Part shown: positions 50,821 to 59,823 of the stretch, one piece after another | Position numbering within the stretch: position 1 is the first letter of the stretch | Layout: each line of letters begins with the position of its first letter | Assembly: GCA_035644935.1 (NCBI GenBank) | Contig: DASQNO010000125.1 | Location: 1-64,000, forward strand | DNA from: CADCVW01 sp035644935 | Lineage (GTDB): Bacteria > Pseudomonadota > Alphaproteobacteria > Sphingomonadales > Sphingomonadaceae | Length of the DNA stretch: 64,000 nt | Direction: 5' to 3' | Made by a program: the position numbers and the translations under genes | Notes under the pieces: generated by a model | Databases searched by the model: none | The model's input: the letters and a program-made list of their open reading frames with translations, nothing else | What the model was told of the DNA's origin: nothing

Positions 50821-53214
50821 ATGAACGCAGCCGTCCCCCAAGTGCAGCCTGATCCGGAGCTCGGCTCCACTCCCGTCGAGACCCCGCAGGAAACCGGACA
50901 GGCCTGGTTCCAGCATCATTTCGAGCACGAGGACGAGACCGCGGAACCCGCATCGCCGCACCGGTCCGTCGTCGGCGGCTTCCTGATCGCATTGGCGCTA
51001 TTGTGGACCGGCGCCGTGGCCTGGGCTGCGGGACAGGCCGCCGCGGCTGGGACGATGGGTGCGACGGGACTGATCGGCTGGGTCGCAACGGCAAGCGGCC
51101 CGCTGGCGCTTATCGGCCTCGGCTGGCTGCTGTTCGGGCGCAGTTCGCGCGGCGAGACGGTCAAGTTCACGCGCAGCGTCCAGGCGATGCGTGCGGAAAG
51201 TGAGTCGCTACAGGCGGTGCTCGGCGATATCGCGCAGCGATTAAGCCACAACCGGATCCAGGTCGCGGAGGAGACCGGCCGCCTGATGCACCTGGGCGAG
51301 GAGGCCGCGGCGCGGCTTGGCGCGGTGACGCGCGATGTCGATGCCGGTGCGCAGGCGATGGCGCGTTATGCCGACCAGCTCGACCGCGCGGCGGGATCGG
51401 CGCGGACCGACATGGGCGTTCTGCTTGCCGACCTTCCCCGGGCAGAAGCGCAGACACGTAGCCTGTCCGAATTGCTGCGCAGCACCGGCGTCGACGCGCA
51501 TGCGCAGGCGCAGGCGTTGGAGGCGCAGATCGGCGCGCTGACGCTGCGCGCGCGGGAAGCGGACGACGCCGTGGGCGGCGCGGCCGGGCGGCTGACGGCG
51601 CACGTCGCGCAAGTGGAAAGCGCCGCCGCGACGGCGACGGGACACCTGGAGCAGGCGACCGCGTCGATGAACGCGGGCGTGGACGGTACGCTCGCCCGCG
51701 CCGCGGAGGCGATCGAGGCGACGCGTCACAGCCTCGACGAACAGGGCCGGACGATGCTTGCCACCGTTGAGCAATCGCGCGCCGCGGCCGAGCTGGCGAG
51801 CGAGACCGCGGTGGCGTCGCTGAACACCAGGTTCGCCGAACTGGGTGCGGGCGTCGAGGCGCTTGCCGCCCGCGTCGCCGATCAGGACCGGATAACGTCA
51901 CGCTTGATCGAGGCGATCGGTGAGTCTCTGGGCTCAACCCAAAACCGCCTGACCGCGATCACCATCGAGGGCGAGACGCGCTTGGGCGCGTTCGGCGCGA
52001 CGGCGGCGGCGCTGCAGGCGCATTTGGAAGTGCTGATGCAGACGGCGTCGGAAAGCGACCTGACCGTTGGCGCGCTTGCCGCCCGCAGCGACGCATTGAA
52101 AGCGGTGCTGGCGGGCATCGGCGGCGACGTCACCGACCGGCTGCCCGCCGGCATGGACGACCTGCACGCGCGCGCCGAGCGTAGCCGCGCGTTGACCGAG
52201 TCGCTGGCTCCGCAGGTGGAGGCGCTGGGCCGTGCCACCGGCGCGGCGCAGGCGCGGCTGGAGGCGGCGGCCGTGACGGCGGCGGAGCAGATGGAGCAGG
52301 CGAGCGGTGCCGCACAATCGCGGCTTGCCGAGGCGGAGAGCCTGGTTGCGCGTCAGGGCGGGGCGTTGGACGGGCTGGTGGCGCGACAGGACGATGCCTT
52401 GGCAACGCTGCTCGGCAAGCTGGACGGCGGCGTAGAGGCGATGCGGACGCAGGTCGGCGGGCTCAGCCAAGTCGTGGCGGAGGCCGACGCGCAGGCGGAA
52501 AAGCTGGCGCGCGACACGGGTCCCCAGCTTATCGAAGCCCTGCTGCGCGTCCGCGAGGCGGCGATGCAGGCGACCGAGCGCGCACGCGAGGCAATCGCTA
52601 CCGCGATCCCAGACGCCGCGGCCCGTCTGGGCGACGCCACGGGTGCGGCGATGCACGCGGCGATCACCGATCAGGTGGCGACGCAAATGGCGGAGCTCGA
52701 TGCGCTGACTGCGCAGGCGGTGGACGCGGCCCGTGCCGCGTCCGAGCGGCTGACGCGGCAGATGCTGGCCATCGGCGAGACCACCGCGGCGGTGGAAGCG
52801 CGCATCGCGGAGGGTCAGGAGTCGTTGCGCGAAAACGAGCATGAGCAGTTCTCGCGCCGCGTGGCGCTGCTGATCGAATCGCTCAATTCGACATCGATCG
52901 ACGTCGCCAAAATCCTGTCCAACGACGTCACCGACAACGCCTGGGCGCAGTATCTGAAAGGCGACCGCGGCGTGTTCACGCGGCGCGCGGTGCGCTTGCT
53001 CGACAATGGAGAGGCGCGCGAGATCGTCCGCCACTACGAGGCCGAGCCGGAATTCCGCGAACAGGTGAACCGCTACGTGCACGACTTCGAAGCGCTGCTT
53101 CGCCGCGTGTTGGCCGAACCTGACGGCTCACCGCTCAGCGTGACGCTGCTCTCGTCGGACGTCGGCAAGCTCTACGTAGCGCTGGCGCAGGGTATCGAGC
53201 GGATCCGGGCGTAA
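50821..53214 (+). CDS. Large coiled-coil membrane protein, possibly polar organiser-like
   Basis: 797 residues: an acidic cytoplasmic N-terminus, two membrane helices (about 50-72 and 84-105), then about 550 residues of Ala/Glu/Gln-rich heptad-like helix, and a conserved globular C-terminus (about 685-797; SIDVAKILSNDVTDNAW, LLSSDVGKLYVALAQ). This plan recalls Caulobacter TipN, a birth-scar/polar protein, but the resemblance is from memory and unproven. Methyl-accepting or SMC-like functions are less likely, since no signalling hairpin or Walker motif was seen. It is divergent from the Hpt-like gene. Confidence 0.65.
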   Translation: MNAAVPQVQPDPELGSTPVETPQETGQAWFQHHFEHEDETAEPASPHRSVVGGFLIALALLWTGAVAWAAGQAAAAGTMGATGLIGWVATASGPLALIGLGWLLFGRSSRGETVKFTRSVQAMRAESESLQAVLGDIAQRLSHNRIQVAEETGRLMHLGEEAAARLGAVTRDVDAGAQAMARYADQLDRAAGSARTDMGVLLADLPRAEAQTRSLSELLRSTGVDAHAQAQALEAQIGALTLRAREADDAVGGAAGRLTAHVAQVESAAATATGHLEQATASMNAGVDGTLARAAEAIEATRHSLDEQGRTMLATVEQSRAAAELASETAVASLNTRFAELGAGVEALAARVADQDRITSRLIEAIGESLGSTQNRLTAITIEGETRLGAFGATAAALQAHLEVLMQTASESDLTVGALAARSDALKAVLAGIGGDVTDRLPAGMDDLHARAERSRALTESLAPQVEALGRATGAAQARLEAAAVTAAEQMEQASGAAQSRLAEAESLVARQGGALDGLVARQDDALATLLGKLDGGVEAMRTQVGGLSQVVAEADAQAEKLARDTGPQLIEALLRVREAAMQATERAREAIATAIPDAAARLGDATGAAMHAAITDQVATQMAELDALTAQAVDAARAASERLTRQMLAIGETTAAVEARIAEGQESLRENEHEQFSRRVALLIESLNSTSIDVAKILSNDVTDNAWAQYLKGDRGVFTRRAVRLLDNGEAREIVRHYEAEPEFREQVNRYVHDFEALLRRVLAEPDGSPLSVTLLSSDVGKLYVALAQGIERIRA

Positions 53215-53221
53215 TGACGTT

Positions 53222-53312
53222 TGTCGTCATCTCAGCGTATGCTGGGATCTCGTTGAACCCGGACACCGCTCGTTTCACCCGCTGAGATCCCGGCATGCGC
53301 CGGGATAACGTG
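53222..53312. repeat. Paired-hairpin repeat after the coiled-coil gene
   Basis: The first hairpin spans 53227-53247 (CAGC-GTAT-GCTG core). The second is the perfect ATCCCGGC-ATGC-GCCGGGAT (53287-53306). Bases 53271-53296 repeat exactly at 46623-46648. It lies between convergent genes. Confidence 0.75.
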
Positions 53313-53321
53313 ATGAAGCTC

Positions 53322-53597
53322 CTAACCTTTCGGCCGCTCGCCGATGCCCTGCAAGGCATCGGTGCCGATCCAGCCGTTGACGTAATTTGCGTAGTAAAGA
53401 CCGAACGTCACCACCGACAGAACCAACGCCCGCACGACGATCTTGCCGCCGCGGAAGACGTGCGGGGCGCTGTCCGCTTGGCCCGGCACGCGCTCGGCCC
53501 CCACCTCCTCGTGCGTTCTGACCCCGAACGGCAGCACCAAAAAGGCGCTCATCGCGAGAAACAGGAAATAGATGGCAATGGCGGAGCTGAGCTTCAC
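53322..53597 (-). CDS. DUF1467 family membrane protein
   Basis: 91 residues with two membrane helices (about 4-24 and 55-76). The N-terminal IYFLFLAMSAFLVLPFGVR and the central VPGQADSAPH are diagnostic of DUF1467, a small alphaproteobacterial family without assigned function. The start is a GTG at 53597, one base after the rnj stop, so it is the last gene of the nuo-birA-coaX-rnj series. In many alphaproteobacteria proS follows directly; here it does not. Confidence 0.9.
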   Translation of the reverse strand: MKLSSAIAIYFLFLAMSAFLVLPFGVRTHEEVGAERVPGQADSAPHVFRGGKIVVRALVLSVVTFGLYYANYVNGWIGTDALQGIGERPKG

Positions 53598-53598
53598 C

Positions 53599-55239
53599 TC
53601 AAGGAACGCGGACGATCAGAACCTCGACCACCGGCTTCTTGCCCGTCCAGGTCGTGGCGCTCTTGCGCACCGCGAGGCGCACGGCTTCCGTCAGCTTGTC
53701 TGGGCTGGCCGCACCCTTCGCAACGGCCTGTGACGCCGCCTGGCTCGCATCGGCGAGGAAGTCGTCGCGGTCCTCCTCCACCGGCAGACCCTCGATGCGG
53801 ATCTGCACCTTGCCACGCATCTTGCCCTTGGCGTCCACCGCCATCGCCACCGCCACCAGGCCGTTGACCGCCAGCTTGCGCCGCTCGTTCATCGTTGCGC
53901 CGTCGGCGGGAAGGATTACGTCGCCGTCGAGGATCAGCCGGCCGACGCGCGCCTTGCCCAGCGTCTTGGGCTTGCCGGGCGCCAGGCGTATCAGGTCGCC
54001 GTTCTCCTGGCGGATCGATTCGGGCACGCCCTGGGTCAAGGCGAAGCGGGCGTGTTCGGCCAGGTGCCGCATTTCGCCGTGCACGGGCACGACGACTTCC
54101 GGACGGATGAACTTGTACATGTCGGCCAGCTCGGGACGACCCGGATGGCCCGACACGTGGACGTGACCCTGCCGCTCGGTGACGATGATGATGTTGCGGC
54201 GCGCCAGCTCGTTCTGGATGCGGCCGATGGCGACTTCATTGCCCGGGATCTGGCGAGAGGAGAAGATCACCGTGTCGCCGTCCTCCAGCTTCAGCGGGTG
54301 GCTGTCGAACGCGACGCGCGACAGGGCGGCGCGGTCCTCGCCCTGCCCGCCCGTGCCGACGATCAGCACCTCCTTGCGCGGCAGGCGCATGGCCGTATCG
54401 AAGTCGACGGTTTCCGGGAAGTTCTCGAGATAGCCGGTCGCCTGCGCGACCTTGAGGATGCGGTTCAGCGAACGGCCGGCGACGCACAACGTGCGGCCGG
54501 TGTCGGCGGCAACCTGCCCCAGCGTCTGCAGCCGCGCGCCGTTCGACGCAAAAGTCGTGACCATGACGCGGCCCGTCGCGGCGGCGACGACCTCGTCGAG
54601 CCCGGTGCGCACCGTGGCTTCCGACCCAGACGCGTCGCGCGAGAAGATGTTGGTCGAATCGCAGACCAGCGCGCGGATGCCGATGTCGCCGATCACCGTC
54701 AGCTCTGCCGGCGTCGCGGGCGTGCCGATCTGCGGCGTCGGGTCCAGCTTCCAGTCGCCCGAGTGGAAGACGTTGCCGTACGGTGTCTGGATCAGCAGCG
54801 CGTTGGATTCGGGGATCGAGTGCGCCATCGGAACGTAACGCAGGTCGAACGAGCCGAGCTTGATGGAGCCGCCGAGCTCGACGATCTTGAGCTTGACCTT
54901 GCCGAACAGCCCCTCCTCCTCGAGCTTGCCCGCGATCAGCCCGGCGGTGAACGGCGTCGCGTAGAGCGGCACGCCGAGTTCGGCGGCGAGGTACGGTATG
55001 GCGCCGATATGATCTTCGTGTCCGTGCGTCAGCACGATGCCGAGCAGGTCCTTGCGGCGCTCCTCGATGAAGCTGAGGTCGGGAAGGATGAGGTCGATGC
55101 CGGGATAGTTCGGATCGGCAAAGGTCATGCCGAGATCGACCATCACCCACTTGCCGTCGCAGCCGTACAGGTTGACGTTCATGCCGATTTCGCCCGACCC
55201 GCCGAGGGCCAGGAAGAGCAGTTCTTTGGAGGGAGTCAT
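53599..55239 (-). CDS. rnj: Ribonuclease J
   Basis: A 546-residue metallo-beta-lactamase/beta-CASP ribonuclease. The zinc-binding motif is THGHEDHIG (71-79), beta-CASP elements include the ASNGARL-like FASNGARLQ and HVSGHPGRPE, and a C-terminal domain follows. RNase J combines 5'-3' exo- and endonuclease activity in mRNA decay and rRNA maturation. The ATG at 55239 follows GGAGGGA. The coaX gene lies 116 bases upstream, across a hairpin repeat. Confidence 0.95.
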   Translation of the reverse strand: MTPSKELLFLALGGSGEIGMNVNLYGCDGKWVMVDLGMTFADPNYPGIDLILPDLSFIEERRKDLLGIVLTHGHEDHIGAIPYLAAELGVPLYATPFTAGLIAGKLEEEGLFGKVKLKIVELGGSIKLGSFDLRYVPMAHSIPESNALLIQTPYGNVFHSGDWKLDPTPQIGTPATPAELTVIGDIGIRALVCDSTNIFSRDASGSEATVRTGLDEVVAAATGRVMVTTFASNGARLQTLGQVAADTGRTLCVAGRSLNRILKVAQATGYLENFPETVDFDTAMRLPRKEVLIVGTGGQGEDRAALSRVAFDSHPLKLEDGDTVIFSSRQIPGNEVAIGRIQNELARRNIIIVTERQGHVHVSGHPGRPELADMYKFIRPEVVVPVHGEMRHLAEHARFALTQGVPESIRQENGDLIRLAPGKPKTLGKARVGRLILDGDVILPADGATMNERRKLAVNGLVAVAMAVDAKGKMRGKVQIRIEGLPVEEDRDDFLADASQAASQAVAKGAASPDKLTEAVRLAVRKSATTWTGKKPVVEVLIVRVP

Positions 55240-55267
55240 GAGGGAGAGAAGTACTTTCTATAATCAC

Positions 55268-55345
55268 GCGTCATGCCAGCGAAGGCTGGCATCTCGGCGG
55301 GTGAAGAGTGCTGTGTTGGTTCTCGCCGGGATGCCGGCTGTCGCC
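55268..55345. repeat. Paired-hairpin repeat between coaX and rnj
   Basis: A perfect hairpin ATGCCAGC-GAAG-GCTGGCAT lies at 55273-55292. It is followed by GCGGGTGAA, the reverse complement of the spacer seen in the copies at 46.6 and 53.3 kb, and a weaker second palindrome near 55325-55345. It lies inside a minus-strand operon. Confidence 0.7.
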
Positions 55346-55355
55346 GCAACGACGA

Positions 55356-56135
55356 TCAGGAATTCAGTCTAGCATACATAAGCGCGAGTCCGCGAATTGT
55401 GAGGTCCGGCTCGACGACGTCGAACACCGCCGTGCGTTCCATGAACAGGGCGGCGAGCCCGCCGGTGGCGACAACGGTCACCGGCCGTCCGACCTCCGCG
55501 CGCAGGCGCGCGGCCAGCCCCTCGATCAGCGAGACATAGCCCCAGTAGATGCCGCTCAGCATCTGGTCCTCCGTCGTGCGCCCGATCACGGACGCACCGG
55601 CGGCCGGCGCTTCGATCGCGATGCGTGGCAGTTTGGCGGCAGCGGCGACCAGCGCTTCCAGCGACAGGTTGACGCCCGGCGCGATGATCCCGCCCTTATA
55701 CGCGCCGGTATAGTCGACGACGTCGAACGTCGTTGCCGTGCCGAAATCGACGACGATCAGGTCGCCGGGATGCGCGGCGTGCGCGGCGATGGCGTTGACG
55801 ACGCGGTCGGCGCCGACCGTCGCGGGCTCCACGACGTCGAGCGCGATGCCCCACTCCACGGGCGCACGACCCGCGACCAGCGCTTCGACGCCGAAATATT
55901 TCTGGGCGATCAGCTGCAGGTTGTGCAGCGCACGGGGGACCACTGTGGCGATGATCACCGCCTTGACGTCGGCGCGGTCGTACCCCTCCATTGCAAGCAG
56001 CTGGTACAGCCAGACGGCGTATTGATCGGCGGTGCGCCGCGCGTCCGTGGCGATACGCCAGCGTGCGACGATGCGCGTACCGTCGCACAGGGCAAAGACG
56101 ACGTTGGTGTTCCCGGCATCGATGGCGAGCAGCAT
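55356..56135 (-). CDS. coaX: Type III pantothenate kinase
   Basis: 259 residues of the ASKHA fold: phosphate-1 loop AIDAGNTNVVF (4-14), a second acidic loop VDFGTATTFD (about 125-134) and a central GADRVVNA. It performs the first step of coenzyme A synthesis and needs a monovalent cation but not feedback control by CoA. It begins nine bases after birA and is probably co-transcribed with it. Confidence 0.95.
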   Translation of the reverse strand: MLLAIDAGNTNVVFALCDGTRIVARWRIATDARRTADQYAVWLYQLLAMEGYDRADVKAVIIATVVPRALHNLQLIAQKYFGVEALVAGRAPVEWGIALDVVEPATVGADRVVNAIAAHAAHPGDLIVVDFGTATTFDVVDYTGAYKGGIIAPGVNLSLEALVAAAAKLPRIAIEAPAAGASVIGRTTEDQMLSGIYWGYVSLIEGLAARLRAEVGRPVTVVATGGLAALFMERTAVFDVVEPDLTIRGLALMYARLNS

Positions 56136-56144
56136 GGACGGGCC

Positions 56145-56846
56145 CTAGACGAGAAAGACGTCGCCGGCGTGGATAAGGCGTACGCCCCCATCCGCCAAGC
56201 GCAGCCGGCATGCGCCGTCGTGGTCGAGCCCGTCGAACGTGCCTGCAAGCGCCGAACCGTCCGGACCATGGGTCGCCAGCGGTGTTCCAATCGGGTGCGC
56301 GGCCGCGATCCAGGCGCGGCGCACGACCTCGAGCCCCTCGCTGCGCCATGTCGACAGCGTCGCGAAAAAATGCCCGGCAAGGTTCGCGAGCATCGCATCG
56401 GCCGACGGATGCGGCCAGCCCTCGCCTGAAAGGCTCGTCGCCGGTCGGTCGGCGTCGTCGGGATGGTGCGCCAGGTTGAGCCCGATGCCGACCACCACCA
56501 CGTCGTCGCCGCGTTCAAGCAGGATGCCCCCCAGCTTGCGGTTGCCCGCGTGGAGATCGTTCGGCCACTTGAGCCGCACGCCTTCCCCAGCGCATGGCCG
56601 CACGGCTTCGAACAGCGCGAGGCCCGCGACCAGCGCCAGCGTCGGCGCCGGCGGATCGCCGGCCTGCAGCCGCACGATCGTGCTGGCGTAGAGATTGCCC
56701 GGTGGCGAAACCCACGTCCGGCCGCTCCGCCCGCGACCGCCCGTCTGCCGGTCTGCCCGCAGCCACGATCCCTCGGACGCGCCCGCCGCGGCGAGCGCCT
56801 TCATGTCGTCGTTGGTCGATCCCGTCTCCGCGACGGAATGGATCAA
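56145..56846 (-). CDS. birA: Biotin--[acetyl-CoA carboxylase] ligase
   Basis: 233 residues of a group I biotin protein ligase: the catalytic domain alone, with no N-terminal DNA-binding domain, so not a repressor. Motifs are GRGRSGRTWVSPPGNLYAS (biotinyl-AMP loop) and KWPNDLHAGNRKLGGILLE. It biotinylates carboxyl carrier proteins. The start is a TTG at 56846, two bases after the nuoN stop; the first residues MIHSVAETGSTND fit homologues, so the TTG is credible. Confidence 0.93.
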   Translation of the reverse strand: MIHSVAETGSTNDDMKALAAAGASEGSWLRADRQTGGRGRSGRTWVSPPGNLYASTIVRLQAGDPPAPTLALVAGLALFEAVRPCAGEGVRLKWPNDLHAGNRKLGGILLERGDDVVVVGIGLNLAHHPDDADRPATSLSGEGWPHPSADAMLANLAGHFFATLSTWRSEGLEVVRRAWIAAAHPIGTPLATHGPDGSALAGTFDGLDHDGACRLRLADGGVRLIHAGDVFLV

Positions 56847-56848
56847 TG

Positions 56849-58288
56849 TCAGAACAAAGCCCGCGCCGCGGTCAGCGACGCGCCGCTGAGCGCCGCCAGC
56901 GCCAGATAGCCGGCGGGCGAGATGAACACCGCCGCCGCGGCGATCAGCCCCCCGCCCAAGCCATCGCGGGACGGTTCAAACCGCGGCGCGGGATCGTCGA
57001 AATACATGATCTTGATGATCTTGAGGTAGTAGTAGGCGCCGATCACCGATCCCACGGCGCCTGCCAGCGCCAGCGGCCACAGGCCCGCGCTTACCGCCGC
57101 TTCGAAGACCGCCAGCTTGGGCATGAAGCCTAGCAAGGGCGGAATGCCCGCCAAGCTGAACATGAACATCGCGAGCGCGAGCGCCAGCGCCGGGCGGCTA
57201 CGCGACAGACCGGCGAGCGACGCGATTTCCTCCACCGGCTGCCCATCGATGTCGCGCATGCGCATCACGCAGAGAAAGGAGCCCCAGGTCATCGCCACGT
57301 AAACGACCATGTAGAAGAGAACGGCCGCGATGCCCTCCGCCGTGCCCGCGGCGAGCCCGATCAGCGCAAAGCCGACATTGTTGATCGATGAATAGGCGAG
57401 TAGCCGCTTGATGTTTGTTTGGCCGTAGGCGGCGACCGCCCCCAGCACGATCGAGGCCAGCGCCGAGAAGATCACGATCTGCCGCCACGCGTCCGTCGCA
57501 GGGCCCAGCGCCTCGATCGACACGCGGCACAGCAGCGCCACCGCCGCGACCTTCTGCGCCGTCGCGAACAAGGCGGTCACCGGCGTCGGCGCGCCTTCGT
57601 AAACGTCGGGCGTCCACATGTGGAACGGCACGGCCGCGATCTTGAACGCGAGGCCCGCCATGACGAACACCAGTCCGAACAGCTCGCCCATGCCCATGCC
57701 GTCGACGCCTCCCACGGCCGTGAAGATCGTCGCGAAGCTGGTGGATCCGGTGAAGCCGTAGAGCAGCGAGATGCCGTACAGCAGGATGCCCGACGCCAGC
57801 GCGCCCAGGACGAAATATTTGAGGCCCGCTTCGGTCGAACGCTCGTCGCGCCGCTGGAAGGAGGCCAGCACGTAGCTCGACAATGACTGCAGCTCGAGCC
57901 CAACATAGAGCAGCATCAGGTCGGTAGCGGAGACCATCATTCCCGCGCCGACGGTGGAGAGCAGGACCAGGATCGGATATTCGGGCTTGTGCACGCCGCC
58001 GCGCACGAACCAGCTTTGCGCGGCGATGATCGCGACTGCGGCTGCGATGAAGATCAGCACCTTGGCAAAGCTGGAAAAGGCATCGGCGCGATAAAGTCCG
58101 TTGAACCCCTCGCCCCCGTTCCCCGCCGCGCCGAGCAGCGACAGCCCGGCGGCGGCAAGCAGTCCGACGGACAGCCAGCTGACCAGCTTCGCGCTACGCT
58201 CACCGGCGAACGCCGCCACCATCAGCAATGCGACCGCCCCCAGCGTCAGGATGATTTCTGGTGCGGTGAGGGCGAGGGAGTTCAACAT
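56849..58288 (-). CDS. nuoN: NADH-quinone oxidoreductase subunit N
   Basis: 479 residues with about 14 membrane helices of the antiporter-like (Proton_antipo_M) family, the usual NuoN length. The conserved Lys in the discontinuous helix (AFKIAAVPFHMWTPDVYEG) is present. It is one of three proton-translocating subunits of complex I. The ATG overlaps the nuoM stop by one base (TGATG). Confidence 0.96.
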   Translation of the reverse strand: MLNSLALTAPEIILTLGAVALLMVAAFAGERSAKLVSWLSVGLLAAAGLSLLGAAGNGGEGFNGLYRADAFSSFAKVLIFIAAAVAIIAAQSWFVRGGVHKPEYPILVLLSTVGAGMMVSATDLMLLYVGLELQSLSSYVLASFQRRDERSTEAGLKYFVLGALASGILLYGISLLYGFTGSTSFATIFTAVGGVDGMGMGELFGLVFVMAGLAFKIAAVPFHMWTPDVYEGAPTPVTALFATAQKVAAVALLCRVSIEALGPATDAWRQIVIFSALASIVLGAVAAYGQTNIKRLLAYSSINNVGFALIGLAAGTAEGIAAVLFYMVVYVAMTWGSFLCVMRMRDIDGQPVEEIASLAGLSRSRPALALALAMFMFSLAGIPPLLGFMPKLAVFEAAVSAGLWPLALAGAVGSVIGAYYYLKIIKIMYFDDPAPRFEPSRDGLGGGLIAAAAVFISPAGYLALAALSGASLTAARALF

Positions 58289-59823
58289 CAGTGTGCTTCC
58301 CCCGCCGCGGCATGAACGACCGCGGGCTTGGACGTCGCGCGCCGGGCGATCTGCGCATCACCCTGGAAGTTGGCGCGGTCCAGCCGCGCGAGCACGACAC
58401 CGACGTCGCGGCGCATCGGCGCCATGAAGCTTTCCGGGTACACGCCCATCCACAACACCGCGCCCGCGATGGGCGCCAGGATCGCCAGCTCGCGCTTGGA
58501 CAGGTCCGGCATCGCCGCCGCGTCCGCGTTGCGTGACGTGCCGTACGCGACGCGGCGGTAGAGATAGAGCATGTAGGCGGCGCTCAGGATAACGCCCAGC
58601 GTCGCCACCACGCCGACCCAGCTGTTCGCCTGATACGCGCCTACCAGCGCCAGGAACTCGGCGACGAAGCCGGCCGTGCCGGGCAGCGCGATCGATCCCA
58701 TGGTGAACAGCAGAAACAGGATCGCGTATTGCGGCATGTTGTTGGACAGGCCGCCGTAGCGGTCGATCTCGCGCGTGTGCAGCCGGTCGTAGATGACGCC
58801 GACGCACAGGAACAAGGCGCCGGAGATCAGCCCGTGGCTGAGCATCATCACCATCGCGCCTTCGAGGCCCTGCCGGTTGAACGCGAACAGGCCGATGGTG
58901 ACGAACGCCATGTGGGCGACGGACGAATAGGCGATCAGCTTCTTCATGTCGCGCTGCACCAACGCGACAAGCGAGGTGTAGATGATCGCCACCATGGACA
59001 GGCCCATGACCAGCCAGAACAGCTGCGCCGACGCCTCCGGGAACATGGGAAGCGAGAAGCGGATGAAGCCGTAGCCGCCCATCTTGAGCAGCACGCCGGC
59101 CAGGATCACTGAACCCGCGGTCGGCGCCTGGACGTGCGCGTCGGGCAGCCAGGTATGCACCGGCCACATCGGCATCTTGACCGCGAAAGAGGCGAAGAAG
59201 GCGAGCCACAGCAGCGTCTGCGTCTGCGGGTCGAAGTTGAAGTTCATCAGCGCCGGGATGCTGGTGGTGCCCGCCTCGCGCGCCATCCACAGCATCGCGA
59301 CGAGCATGACGATCGAGCCGAGCAGCGTGTACAGGAAGAACTTGTACGAGGCGTAGATCCGCCGGTCGCCGCCCCAGATCCCGATGATCAGGTACATCGG
59401 GATCAGCCCGGCTTCGAAGAAGATGTAGAATAGCAGCAGGTCCTGCGCCGCGAACACGCCGATCATCAGCGTTTCCATCAGCAGGAACGCCGCCATGTAC
59501 TCAGGAACACGGCGCTCGACCGACCTCCAAGACGCAGCGATGCAGATCGGCATCAGGAACACGGTCAGCATGATCAGCATCAGCGCGATGCCGTCGATGC
59601 CCAGCGCGTAGGCGAAGCGCCCGAACAGCGGCACGTTTTCCGTGAACTGCCACTGCGGCCCGGCGAGATCGTACCCGACCCACAAAGCGACGCCGAGTGC
59701 AAAGGTCAGCAGCGTCGCGCCGAACGCGATCCACCGCGCGCCGGCGGCGTTGGCAAACAGGCACATCGCCGCGCCGACGAGCGGCAGCGCCAGCGTCAGC
59801 GACAGTATCGGAAAGTCGGTCAA
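58288..59823 (-). CDS. nuoM: NADH-quinone oxidoreductase subunit M
   Basis: 511 residues, about 14 helices. The family motifs AFAVKMPMWPVHTWLPDAH and SSVAHMAFV are visible, with the Lys of the proton path within the first. It is an antiporter-like proton-pumping subunit of complex I. The start codon is a TTG (59823) that overlaps the nuoL stop as TTGA, so translation is coupled. Confidence 0.96.
   Translation of the reverse strand: MTDFPILSLTLALPLVGAAMCLFANAAGARWIAFGATLLTFALGVALWVGYDLAGPQWQFTENVPLFGRFAYALGIDGIALMLIMLTVFLMPICIAASWRSVERRVPEYMAAFLLMETLMIGVFAAQDLLLFYIFFEAGLIPMYLIIGIWGGDRRIYASYKFFLYTLLGSIVMLVAMLWMAREAGTTSIPALMNFNFDPQTQTLLWLAFFASFAVKMPMWPVHTWLPDAHVQAPTAGSVILAGVLLKMGGYGFIRFSLPMFPEASAQLFWLVMGLSMVAIIYTSLVALVQRDMKKLIAYSSVAHMAFVTIGLFAFNRQGLEGAMVMMLSHGLISGALFLCVGVIYDRLHTREIDRYGGLSNNMPQYAILFLLFTMGSIALPGTAGFVAEFLALVGAYQANSWVGVVATLGVILSAAYMLYLYRRVAYGTSRNADAAAMPDLSKRELAILAPIAGAVLWMGVYPESFMAPMRRDVGVVLARLDRANFQGDAQIARRATSKPAVVHAAAGEAH

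Noticed and set aside
56145..56846. Truncated BirA lacking its DNA-binding domain
   Set aside because: Mono-functional group I ligases are common in alphaproteobacteria; both catalytic motifs are complete.
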